Shown in pieces: positions 1 to 5,467 of a stretch of DNA of 7,141 nt (position 1 is the first letter of the stretch; the number at the start of each line of letters is the position of its first letter). The DNA comes from Patescibacteria group bacterium (lineage in GTDB: Bacteria > Patescibacteriota > Gracilibacteria > UBA1369). The translations under genes and the position numbers were made by a program. Under the pieces are notes generated by a model that saw only the letters and a list, made by a program, of their open reading frames with translations, made no database searches and had not been told where the DNA came from. The stretch covers positions 1-7,141 of the forward strand of contig JAHJEW010000089.1 of assembly GCA_018825335.1 (NCBI GenBank), given 5' to 3'.

Positions 1-424
1 TATCGCATCCCAAATCGATAGTATAACCACCTGAACTGGATTGACCGAATCCTTTGTTTTTCCAGGAAAACACTTGATTGGATATTGCGTAATTCAAGAG
101 TGCATTCTGCTCCGGGGATTCTAGCGTAATAATTCCTTTTGATTCACAGGCTTGAGAGAGAATAGGTAAGGCTCCTCCTACGCAGTTTATAGGATTTGAG
201 CCAGTGACAGTACGCGTCTGTGTTCCATTCGCAGAACAGGGACCCCAATCAGAATATATGTAGGATATACATGCCGGCGTTGTTGTAGCGGCTGGTCTAA
301 AAGCGGAAAATCCAGTTAAATTTCCGCTAAAAAGCTGTCCTTGGCTGAAGATAATGGCCAGGGCCGCTACTATAATGACGGCAATTCCGCCGATCCAGTA
401 ATACATTTTCTTATTATTTATCAT
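1..424 (-). CDS. Membrane-anchored surface protein with thrombospondin type 1-like repeat, C-terminus cut by window edge
   Basis: This is an open frame of 141 codons from an ATG at 424, running off the window without a stop, so only the N-terminal part is present. The start MINNKKMYYW is followed by a hydrophobic helix at about residues 8-27, which would be an uncleaved anchor or signal helix. A Pro/Ala/Thr linker follows. Residues about 54-93 then have the spacing of a thrombospondin type 1-like repeat: SDWGPCS, GTQTRTV, a Cys at 81 in NCVGG and a Cys at 93 in SQACE. Residues 104-141 are an unrecognised region rich in Ser, Gly and aromatic residues, with a further Cys at 140. The protein is probably extracytoplasmic, with disulfide-stabilised repeats. 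Such repeats usually serve adhesion or surface structure in other proteins, but the function here is unknown. An alternative ATG lies at codon 7. A strong promoter sits just upstream, so the gene is probably a separate transcript from the tRNA gene before it. Confidence 0.8.
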   Translation of the reverse strand, partial: MINNKKMYYWIGGIAVIIVAALAIIFSQGQLFSGNLTGFSAFRPAATTTPACISYIYSDWGPCSANGTQTRTVTGSNPINCVGGALPILSQACESKGIITLESPEQNALLNYAISNQVFSWKNKGFGQSSSGGYTIDLGCD

Positions 425-446
425 TCTTATTTTTGGTTAATACCAT

Positions 447-475
447 ATAATAACATAAGAAAGCGGAAATGGCAA
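447..475 (-). promoter_or_regulatory. Sigma70-type promoter with extended -10 for the surface protein gene
   Basis: On the minus strand TTGCCA (475-470) is separated by exactly 17 nt from TATTAT (452-447). The -10 hexamer is preceded by TGT, giving an extended -10. Transcription would begin near 440, about 16 nt before the ATG at 424, so the leader is very short and no clear ribosome binding site precedes the start. The call is by consensus only. Confidence 0.6.
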
Positions 476-514
476 AACTTGTTACGCTTAAACTCATAAT
501 GGAAATGCGTTAAA

Positions 515-589
515 TGGAGCCGGAGGCGAGATTTGAACTCGCGACTTACTGTTTACGAAACAGTTACTCTACCCCTGAGTTACTCCGGC
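515..589 (-). tRNA. tRNA-Thr (anticodon CGT), CCA end encoded
   Basis: The minus strand folds into a complete cloverleaf. It has a 7-bp acceptor (GCCGGAG / CTCCGGC), T8-A9, a D stem ACTC/GAGT with loop AGGGGTA, an anticodon stem ACTGT/ACAGT with loop TTCGTAA, a 5-nt variable region, and a T stem GCGAG/CTCGC with loop TTCAAAT. Loop positions 34-36 read CGT, which decodes ACG (threonine). The discriminator is T (518), and CCA follows directly at 517-515, so the 3' end is genomically encoded. Length is 75 nt with CCA. No obvious dedicated terminator follows before the surface-protein promoter. Confidence 0.95.
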
Positions 590-676
590 TTGTTATAGTC
601 AATAAACTAAAATATTCGCGCCCCGTGATCATAAAACAACGCCGCCAACAAATCAAGATGGCTGCATAAAGCCAAG

Positions 677-718
677 AAAACCGCGCATACGCGGAAAAGC
701 TCCCGCTATTGCCGGAGC
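677..718 (-). terminator. Tandem intrinsic terminator-like hairpins
   Basis: Reading the minus strand, a first hairpin (718-699) has the stem GCTCC/GGAGC with an inner GC/GC pair and an AATA loop, followed by TTTT (698-695). It runs immediately into a second hairpin (694-681), CCGCG-TATG-CGCGG, followed by TTTT (680-677). Two GC-rich stems each with a short U-run resemble a double intrinsic terminator. It would end transcription coming from lexA, or from a separate small RNA in 700-960. The U-runs are short, so efficiency is uncertain. On the plus strand the first hairpin is followed only by CTTTCCCTT, so minus-strand use is favoured. Confidence 0.5.
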
Positions 719-796
719 CTTTCCCTTAAAACCATGGAAAAATATGTTATGGAATAATTAAATTCAATGTAGCCTATCTACCAATCGCGAACTTCA

Positions 797-919
797 GATC
801 CCGCCTCGGCGTGCTCCCGCGTGCGTCAGCACGCTAAAATGAGGGTAGCGAAGTTTGCGGAGCAAACACAATATCTTGCGGCGACTTCGCCTTACCCGCG
901 CCGGAAGCGGCATCGGATC
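797..919. other. Closed multi-stem foldable element in the 453-bp non-coding stretch (possible ncRNA or palindromic repeat)
   Basis: The stretch 590-1042 has no convincing gene, but this part is densely self-complementary. An outer stem pairs GATCC (797-801), GCC (803-805) and CGGCG (807-811) with CGCCG (899-903), GGC (909-911) and GGATC (915-919). Inside lie a hairpin GCGTGC-GTCA-GCACGC (819-834) and a long stem GGGTA-GCGAAGT (843-854) with ACTTCGC-CT-TACCC (884-897). That long stem in turn contains GTTTGC-GGA-GCAAAC (853-867). The stems are nearly all Watson-Crick, so both strands fold equally and the transcribed strand is not decided. I do not recognise it as RNase P RNA, tmRNA, 6S or SRP RNA. 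It could instead be an intergenic palindromic repeat. A 68-codon open frame at 821-1027 runs through it and is not believable as a protein. Confidence 0.4.
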
Positions 920-962
920 GACAAGTCTGTGAGTAAGAGTGGGAGAAAAAAAACGGACGTTC

Positions 963-990
963 ATGGTAATGTGGGGTTAAAAAATTACAA
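963..990 (-). promoter_or_regulatory. Weak candidate promoter for a minus-strand small RNA
   Basis: On the minus strand TTGTAA (990-985) lies 16 nt before TACCAT (968-963); each box matches 4 of 6 consensus bases. A start near 956 would give a transcript crossing the foldable element and ending at the tandem hairpins, about 280 nt long. Boxes this weak occur by chance in AT-rich DNA, so this is only a suggestion. Confidence 0.2.
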
Positions 991-1042
991 AGCACACCTG
1001 CGCAATTGCACAGTTTTACCGTATTAAAATTTAAGTAACTAT

Positions 1043-1666
1043 TTACCGCTTATAATAGCGGAGCAGTCCCGTCACAACCCCCTGGGTGCAAAGATTGCCT
1101 TCGGGATAAATATTTTCGTAATTGGGATTCTCGGGCTTAAGATAAACGCGGCCGTTAGAGTCTTTCATATACCTTTTAACGGTATTTTCATTATCTATGA
1201 GAGCAACGACAATATCGCCCTCGCGCGCTTCCAGAGAACCGCAAACCACCAGAATATCACCGTCGAAAATGCCCGCGTCCACCATGCTTTCGCCCTTAAC
1301 GCGAAGCAGATAAGAATCTTTATAGCGGTAAACGGCATCTTCTCCGATGTTAAGCCAGTTTTCAATGTATTCCTCCGTAAGAATCGGCCCGCCGGCGGGC
1401 ACCATTCCGAGCAGAGGCAACTTGAATTCATTTGACTGAAGTCGCTCCTTGACAATAGAAAGGAGTTTAATCCCGCGGGGAGTATCGTCCTTTGTAATGC
1501 ATCCCTTCTCCTCCAGAGCCTTCAAATGCTTAAGAATACTGTTGTCGGAGCTCACACCGAAGAACTCCCGCATCTCCCGGAGCGTGGGAGAGGATCCATG
1601 TTCCATTTGGTAGTCCTCTATATATTTTAGGACTGCTTCCTGTTTTTCGGTGAGAACTTCTGACAT
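1043..1666 (-). CDS. lexA: LexA, SOS-response transcriptional repressor
   Basis: This 207-aa protein has the full LexA architecture. Residues 1-70 form the winged helix-turn-helix DNA-binding domain (LTEKQEAVLKYI, the SPTLREM segment, then the recognition helix around 40-52). Residues 85-207 form the S24 latent-peptidase domain. The self-cleavage bond is Ala91-Gly92 in MVPAGGP. The catalytic dyad is Ser127 (KGESM) and Lys164 (NTVKRY). The Ser-Lys spacing of 37 equals that of E. coli LexA (119 and 156). By family knowledge the repressor dimer blocks SOS genes and cleaves itself when stimulated by RecA filament. Recognition-helix positions equivalent to E. coli Glu44 and Glu45 are Leu45 and Lys46 here, so a non-CTGT operator is expected. 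ATG at 1666 has only a weak AGG 3 nt upstream. The gene has its own promoter with a palindromic operator, which implies autoregulation. It lies downstream of lemA on the same strand. Confidence 0.97.
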   Translation of the reverse strand: MSEVLTEKQEAVLKYIEDYQMEHGSSPTLREMREFFGVSSDNSILKHLKALEEKGCITKDDTPRGIKLLSIVKERLQSNEFKLPLLGMVPAGGPILTEEYIENWLNIGEDAVYRYKDSYLLRVKGESMVDAGIFDGDILVVCGSLEAREGDIVVALIDNENTVKRYMKDSNGRVYLKPENPNYENIYPEGNLCTQGVVTGLLRYYKR

Positions 1667-1704
1667 AGGCCTTAGGAAAGGGATAAATGAATGAAAGTAT
1701 CACC

Positions 1705-1733
1705 ATTATAGGTGAGCATATACTCACCGTCAA
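1705..1733 (-). promoter_or_regulatory. lexA promoter, near-consensus sigma70
   Basis: On the minus strand TTGACG (1733-1728) and a perfect TATAAT (1710-1705) are separated by 17 nt, the ideal spacing. The predicted start is near 1698, leaving a leader of about 31 nt before the lexA ATG at 1666. The spacer is occupied by an 18-bp palindrome (listed separately). A promoter this strong needs repression, which fits an autoregulated SOS repressor. Confidence 0.85.
1711..1728. promoter_or_regulatory. Probable LexA operator: GGTGAG-N6-CTCACC palindrome
   Basis: The minus strand reads GGTGAGTATATGCTCACC. The outer 6+6 bases are a perfect inverted repeat and the inner ATAT is also self-complementary, leaving a single mismatched pair. 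The palindrome covers the whole spacer between the -35 and -10 boxes and overlaps the last base of the -35, so a bound dimer would exclude RNA polymerase. It differs from the E. coli (CTGT-N8-ACAG) and Bacillus (CGAAC-N4-GTTCG) LexA boxes. Assignment to LexA is inferred from position and symmetry. I saw no second full copy in the window. Confidence 0.7.
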
Positions 1734-1739
1734 TACTTT

Positions 1740-2264
1740 TTATTCAAATTCCAGAATCGGCTGCCTTTTAAAGCCCAACAGAAGCAAAAAAAGCTTAAAA
1801 AGAAAAAACTCGCGCGCCCCATTATAGTGGCGGGCTTTTTCATTGTATTTGTGTGTGCGCTCATCAATCTCCCGCGCGATCTGACCAAACTCCGTTCTTA
1901 GAGCCAGAAAATTCGTATCCATTTTCAAACCAGGCACCTTTCCCGCAAGCTCCCAGCATTTACCAAGCTCCGCCGCAAGCGAAAGCTCCGAGTAAACCCT
2001 CTTTTTGTCCGCTTGGTCCAGCGGCCAAGCCTGCGCGCGCAGATTAACCATATCCTGCAAAAACTTCTCATCACCGGCAGAAAGTCTGCGTAAAGTTTCA
2101 ATAAGGTTGGGAATTTTATCAAGCCTGACATTCAGCCGCTCCAGCAGATCCAGCCACGTTTTCTGCACCTCCATCCGCAGGCCCCGCATGTAGAAAAACA
2201 GAAAAACAATTCCTATAAGCAGCAGAACCAGCAGTGATAAAACAACAATTAAAACCTGATTCAT
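1740..2264 (-). CDS. LemA-family membrane protein
   Basis: This 174-aa protein has one N-terminal membrane helix (about residues 4-26), followed by a mostly helical soluble domain. Hallmarks of the LemA family are the segment around RLDKIPNLIETL (family pattern: RRhDLIPNLV), the mid-region PGLKMDTNFLALRTEF, which matches the usual P-x-L-xx-N-x-x-F-x-x-L-Q, the helix with KYNEKARHYN, and the C-terminal LLGFKRQPILEFE, which matches the family's GFkxxPxFe ending. LemA proteins are membrane-anchored with a four-helix bundle, and their biochemical role is not settled. The N-out or N-in orientation cannot be told from sequence. The ATG at 2264 has no clear ribosome binding site, but an extended -10 promoter lies just upstream. 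The PH-domain gene precedes it by 59 nt. The stop is 7 nt from the lexA -35 box, so read-through into lexA is possible. Confidence 0.88.
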   Translation of the reverse strand: MNQVLIVVLSLLVLLLIGIVFLFFYMRGLRMEVQKTWLDLLERLNVRLDKIPNLIETLRRLSAGDEKFLQDMVNLRAQAWPLDQADKKRVYSELSLAAELGKCWELAGKVPGLKMDTNFLALRTEFGQIAREIDERTHKYNEKARHYNGAREFFLFKLFLLLLGFKRQPILEFE

Positions 2265-2290
2265 ATTAATTTAACAAACAAATCGCACCG

Positions 2291-2299
2291 ATTATACCA
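2291..2299 (-). promoter_or_regulatory. Extended -10 promoter for lemA
   Basis: The minus strand reads TGG-TATAAT (2299-2291), a perfect -10 with the TGn extension. The -35 region is poor: TTGGCG lies at 19-nt spacing. Extended -10 promoters can work with a weak -35. The start would be near 2284, about 20 nt before the lemA ATG. It sits in the only sizeable gap between the PH-domain gene and lemA. Confidence 0.5.
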
Positions 2300-2323
2300 C
2301 AGGGTCTCACTATTTCGCCAAAA

Positions 2324-2986
2324 TCAGACGGAATGAAAATCCTCTTCCACCGGAGGCGCCTCAAGTTCCGGCTCCAGAGGTTCGATAGGCCGGGTGTTTT
2401 CTTCATTTCCATTGGAATCATCAATCCCCGCATGCTCTCTAAAAGGAAGCTTTTGCTGATTTTTATTAAGCTGCTGATTTCTTATTCTGTTCAATAATCG
2501 AAAATGATATTCCGGATTCGGCACGGTTGTCAGAGTGATCAGATCCGGCCCGAAAACATTAATAACCAGCTCCCCGAACCGAAGAATATTTTTGAAAAGT
2601 CCGTCCTGCTGCTTCTGAATATCCTGAATCCTTCGCATGTAAATGGATTCCTTATGATTCATAATATATAAAGTCCTGCGCACATGAATGATCCGATAAT
2701 TAGTGATCATCGTGACACTTAAAAAATACTCAATCACGGAAAGAAAAAATCTGTGAATCATAAACCCCGTTGCGATGATCGCCAGTACCACCAGCGCCCG
2801 GAAAAAAATCGCATCAAGGGAAGGCAGCTTGAAACGCGCCAGATTAAAGAAAAAAAGACCCATTACGGCCATGAAAAGAACAAAAGAAATGACCCTGGGT
2901 AAAAGCACCACCCAGTGATCGCGGAAGAAAGTAATAACATCCTCGTCGTGCATTTGCCCCCTAAAATGAAGATCACGATTGCTCAT
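2324..2986 (-). CDS. PH-domain (bPH/YdbS-like) membrane protein
   Basis: This 220-aa protein has two membrane helices, about residues 27-49 and 62-84. They are followed by a bacterial pleckstrin-homology-like domain at about 88-170. The domain opens with VTMITNYRIIHVRR, continues with KESIYMRRIQDI and a glycine turn (FGELVINVFG), and ends in an amphipathic helix (NPEYHFRLLNRIRNQQ), the usual order in this family. Residues about 185-220 form a disordered acidic and proline-rich tail. Such proteins are usually annotated as PH domain-containing or DUF304-type, and their ligands are unknown. The ATG at 2986 is separated by only 2 nt from the stop of the small membrane protein, so the two are almost certainly co-transcribed. 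No Shine-Dalgarno is evident, and translation may depend on termination of the gene before it. Confidence 0.85.
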   Translation of the reverse strand: MSNRDLHFRGQMHDEDVITFFRDHWVVLLPRVISFVLFMAVMGLFFFNLARFKLPSLDAIFFRALVVLAIIATGFMIHRFFLSVIEYFLSVTMITNYRIIHVRRTLYIMNHKESIYMRRIQDIQKQQDGLFKNILRFGELVINVFGPDLITLTTVPNPEYHFRLLNRIRNQQLNKNQQKLPFREHAGIDDSNGNEENTRPIEPLEPELEAPPVEEDFHSV

Positions 2987-2988
2987 GC

Positions 2989-3216
2989 TTAGGACAGGTA
3001 AAAAATAAAGAAAATGGAGCCCACCGCGTGGGCCACAACCAGCAGAATATAAGCCACCAGAAAATGTCGCAGACGGCAGACGCGGAACAGCATTGTATAG
3101 CAGGATTCCGTTAGCCGGAAATCCGAGCTCAAACTAAACGTCCTGGTAAGATTTACCGCCAAAAAAATCAGGGAGACAAGAAGAACGAAAATTACGATTG
3201 CCAGAACAATATTCAT
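2989..3216 (-). CDS. Small two-helix membrane protein, uncharacterised
   Basis: This is a 75-aa protein that I do not recognise. Two hydrophobic helices (about residues 3-23 and 50-73) flank a short polar middle (24-49) carrying Arg residues and two cysteines (39 and 47). The predicted shape is a hairpin in the membrane with both ends on the same side. Three facts support it as a real gene. Its ATG overlaps the TGA of the glycosyltransferase in an ATGA (3213-3216), it stops 2 nt before the PH-domain gene, and it fills the interval completely. Its role is probably linked to one of those neighbours, for example as a small membrane partner, but that is inference only. Confidence 0.7.
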   Translation of the reverse strand: MNIVLAIVIFVLLVSLIFLAVNLTRTFSLSSDFRLTESCYTMLFRVCRLRHFLVAYILLVVAHAVGSIFFIFYLS

Positions 3217-4391
3217 ATTATTTTTTTATAAAGTTCCATCAACTGTCGGGCCGATTTTTCCCACGAAAACGGACTCACATAATCTTTCATTTTTTGTTTC
3301 TGTTTTTTATAAAAAGCTTTGTCGGCAATAACTTTTTTCATCAGGGTGGATAGCTGCTTTTTGTCGTCGGGAGGGCAGAAAATCGGCGCGTCACCCGCAA
3401 TTTCCCAGTGTACCGGCAGGTCGGATGCGATGATAACCGTGTGCGCCGCCGCGGCCTCCGCCAAAGGTAAATTAAACCCTTCCCTGTTGGAAAAAGTTAA
3501 AAATGCAAAAGAGGATTGATAAAGGGCGGGGAGATCTTTTTCAGCCAAATAACCCGTTACAACCATATTTCCTCTGTATGTCCGCAAACTAGAACCATTT
3601 ATTGCTTTTGTCAAATCATCAAAACTGCCATAGAGTGGATTATTCAGACTTTTGGCTCCGGCAAGCACAAAATTCACTTCGAAATTTGGCGCGATTTCAC
3701 GCATGTAAACTTCCATAAGTGAGCGGACGTTCTTGCGTTCGTCGTAGCCGCCGATGTACAGAAAGTAAGGTTTTTCCGGATCAATGCCGTAGCTCTGCAG
3801 GATTTCTTTATGCGAAACACCGTCTCCTTTTTCGGTAGCCGCGAAAGCGGACCCCGGAGCATTATTAATCACATGCACAAGCCCCTCTTTTACGCCGCAA
3901 ACTTTCACAATCTCTTTTTTGGATGAGTTTGAAACCGTTACAACCGCGTCCGCTTTCTTTACCGCTTTTTTTGCCCGATTTTGGTACAGCCGCGTTAAAA
4001 AAGATTTCCTGTAAGCCGCCATCGTCCAGGGGATAGTGTCATGCACCGTTACAACAACCGGTTTTTTGAAACCTAGCCAGGGATTGGAAGGATAAGGAAA
4101 ATGAGCAATATCCACGCCCCGCTTCTTAAAGAGACGGGGCACCTGAACCTGTTCCCAATAAGTTTTCCTCATGCCCGCGAAACCAAAAAACTTCTCCGGC
4201 AGCACCACAATTTCAACGTTTTTCCCTCCGATCCCATCCGTCTCATCCGAAATCGCAAACAAATCCGGCACCGCGAAAATGAATTTATCGTGCGGATTAT
4301 CGGCGGCCAGATGCGAAAAAAGATGCCTGGTGTACTGCCCGATCCCCGTATAGGGCTTCGTTAGAAAACGCCCGTTAATGCCTACGATCAT
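3213..4391 (-). CDS. GT4-family glycosyltransferase (GT-B fold)
   Basis: This 392-aa protein is the usual length for the family. The N-terminal acceptor domain starts with IVGINGRFL and the glycine loop GIGQYT (residues 16-21), with HFPYP near 97-101 and VTVHDTIPW near 114-122. The C-terminal nucleotide-sugar domain includes LYIGGYDERKN (211-221), FVLAG near 241-245, and the EX7E motif from Glu304 to Glu312 (EGFNLPLAE), which binds the donor in retaining GT4 enzymes. No signal peptide or membrane helix is seen, so it acts in the cytosol or at the inner face of the membrane. Donor and acceptor are unknown; polysaccharide, glycolipid or wall-polymer synthesis are all possible. The ATG overlaps the murG stop as ATGA (4388-4391) and its own stop overlaps the next start the same way, so it is translationally coupled on both sides. 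Resemblance to mannosyltransferases or rhamnosyltransferases cannot be resolved by eye. Confidence 0.92.
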   Translation of the reverse strand: MIVGINGRFLTKPYTGIGQYTRHLFSHLAADNPHDKFIFAVPDLFAISDETDGIGGKNVEIVVLPEKFFGFAGMRKTYWEQVQVPRLFKKRGVDIAHFPYPSNPWLGFKKPVVVTVHDTIPWTMAAYRKSFLTRLYQNRAKKAVKKADAVVTVSNSSKKEIVKVCGVKEGLVHVINNAPGSAFAATEKGDGVSHKEILQSYGIDPEKPYFLYIGGYDERKNVRSLMEVYMREIAPNFEVNFVLAGAKSLNNPLYGSFDDLTKAINGSSLRTYRGNMVVTGYLAEKDLPALYQSSFAFLTFSNREGFNLPLAEAAAAHTVIIASDLPVHWEIAGDAPIFCPPDDKKQLSTLMKKVIADKAFYKKQKQKMKDYVSPFSWEKSARQLMELYKKII

Positions 4392-5467
4392 AGCTCTTCA
4401 AGTAAAGTGATAATCTTGTCCACGGCGCTGCCACCGCTGCTCGCCAAAGCCTCCAAACCACCGCCGCCGCCTTCCGGATGCTCAGCCAAAAGCCGCTTCA
4501 AATCGGCAAAAAAAGCTTTCTTATTAAACTCATCTTCTAAAATAACAATGGCACTGTGCTCTTTGGCATAAGCGCGCGCGTTAATTATCTGATCGCCTCT
4601 GCTCGCATTTTTCCCCAATGGAATCAAAATTGCCGGTTTGCCCAGCGCCGCCAGCTCGGCAAGAGTATTCGCGCCGCTCCGCGAAACCACAATATCCGCC
4701 AGCGCATACAAATCTTTCATCTCATCTCCGACGTACTCGAAAGCACAATAACCGCGGCGCTTAACTTCACGCACCTTCCCGGCACCGCAAATATGCACAA
4801 CTTCATACTCTTTCAGCAAATCATCCAGATTATCCAAAACAAAATCGTTCAAAAACTGCGCACCGAGACTTCCACCCATGAAAAGCAGAACCGGTTTATT
4901 GCCCTTTAAACCCGTAAAATCAAGCGCCGCGGCCCTGTCACCGCGAACAACGTCGCAGCGCACCAGATTGCCGGTTAAAGTAACCTTACCGCTTTCAAAA
5001 AACTTTGCGGTTTCGCCGTAAGCAACGCAAATCTTCCGCGCAAATTTCCCCATTACTTTATTCGCCAGCCCGGGGACAACATCCGACTCATGCAAAACCA
5101 CCGGTATTCCAAGCATCCGCGCCGCCACCGTAACCGGAAAACTCACAAACCCACCTTTACTGAAAACAACTTTCGGCCGAAAACCCATCAAAATAAAAAG
5201 CGCCTGCACAATGCCAATCGGCAGCAAAAACAAATCCAGCGCGTTCCGCAGCGAAAAATAGCGCCTGATCTTCCCTGTGAAAATCCCTTTATAGCGCACG
5301 CCAATATCACCAATCATCTTGCGCTCCATACCGCGGCGACTGCCAACGTATAAAAGCTCAAGTTCGCGGCCATGCCTCTTCTTAAGCTCTTGAATAAGAA
5401 CTATATTGGGAAGAATATGACCGCCTGTTCCCCCTCCTGTAAGTACCAGGCGCATTTGCTTTTGCAT
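4388..5467 (-). CDS. murG: MurG, lipid I N-acetylglucosaminyltransferase
   Basis: MurG transfers GlcNAc from UDP-GlcNAc to lipid I on the cytoplasmic face of the membrane, making lipid II for peptidoglycan. The 359-aa length is typical. In order, it has the first glycine loop TGGGTGGH (10-17), SKGGFVSFP (103-111), the HE-x-x-x-x-PGLANK segment (126-137), the second glycine loop GGSLGA (198-203), the donor-binding RSGANTLAEL (263-272), and the Gln/Asn motif RGDQIINA (290-297). Two conserved spots differ from the textbook forms: HESD for HEQN and GNLVR for GNPVR. A low-complexity GGGGG lies near the C-terminus (333-337). Met5 (ATG at 5455) is an equally possible start, because the core begins right after it. 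The 5' end overlaps ftsW by 86 nt (74 nt from Met5), and the 3' end overlaps the glycosyltransferase as ATGA. Confidence 0.97.
   Translation of the reverse strand: MQKQMRLVLTGGGTGGHILPNIVLIQELKKRHGRELELLYVGSRRGMERKMIGDIGVRYKGIFTGKIRRYFSLRNALDLFLLPIGIVQALFILMGFRPKVVFSKGGFVSFPVTVAARMLGIPVVLHESDVVPGLANKVMGKFARKICVAYGETAKFFESGKVTLTGNLVRCDVVRGDRAAALDFTGLKGNKPVLLFMGGSLGAQFLNDFVLDNLDDLLKEYEVVHICGAGKVREVKRRGYCAFEYVGDEMKDLYALADIVVSRSGANTLAELAALGKPAILIPLGKNASRGDQIINARAYAKEHSAIVILEDEFNKKAFFADLKRLLAEHPEGGGGGLEALASSGGSAVDKIITLLEEL

Noticed and set aside
590..676. Small hairpin TGGCT/AGCCA (658-675) and AT-rich stretch before the tRNA
   Set aside because: The stem is only 5 bp with no U-run, and the AT-rich stretch has no well-spaced promoter boxes. 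Nothing can be supported here.
890..920. CCGGAAGCGGCA resembling the SRP RNA tip motif
   Set aside because: The SRP tip needs a specific pair of internal loops (CAGG opposite AGCAG around the GGAA tetraloop). The flanking bases here instead pair with 797-811 in a different geometry.
998..1013. Hairpin just after lexA as its terminator
   Set aside because: The minus-strand stem (CUGUGC with GCGCAG) is stable, but no U-run follows directly; the T6 tract is more than 10 nt further on. On the plus strand the TTTT is in place but the stem has a C-A mismatch. It is not listed as a terminator.
821..1027. Plus-strand open frame of 68 codons
   Set aside because: It runs through the strongly self-complementary element and has a very basic, low-quality composition. 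It has no ribosome binding site, no recognisable domain and no promoter, and it is most likely chance.
4556..4909. Plus-strand open frame of 117 codons inside murG
   Set aside because: It lies wholly antisense to a full-length, motif-complete MurG and encodes no recognisable domain, so it is a shadow of murG codon usage.
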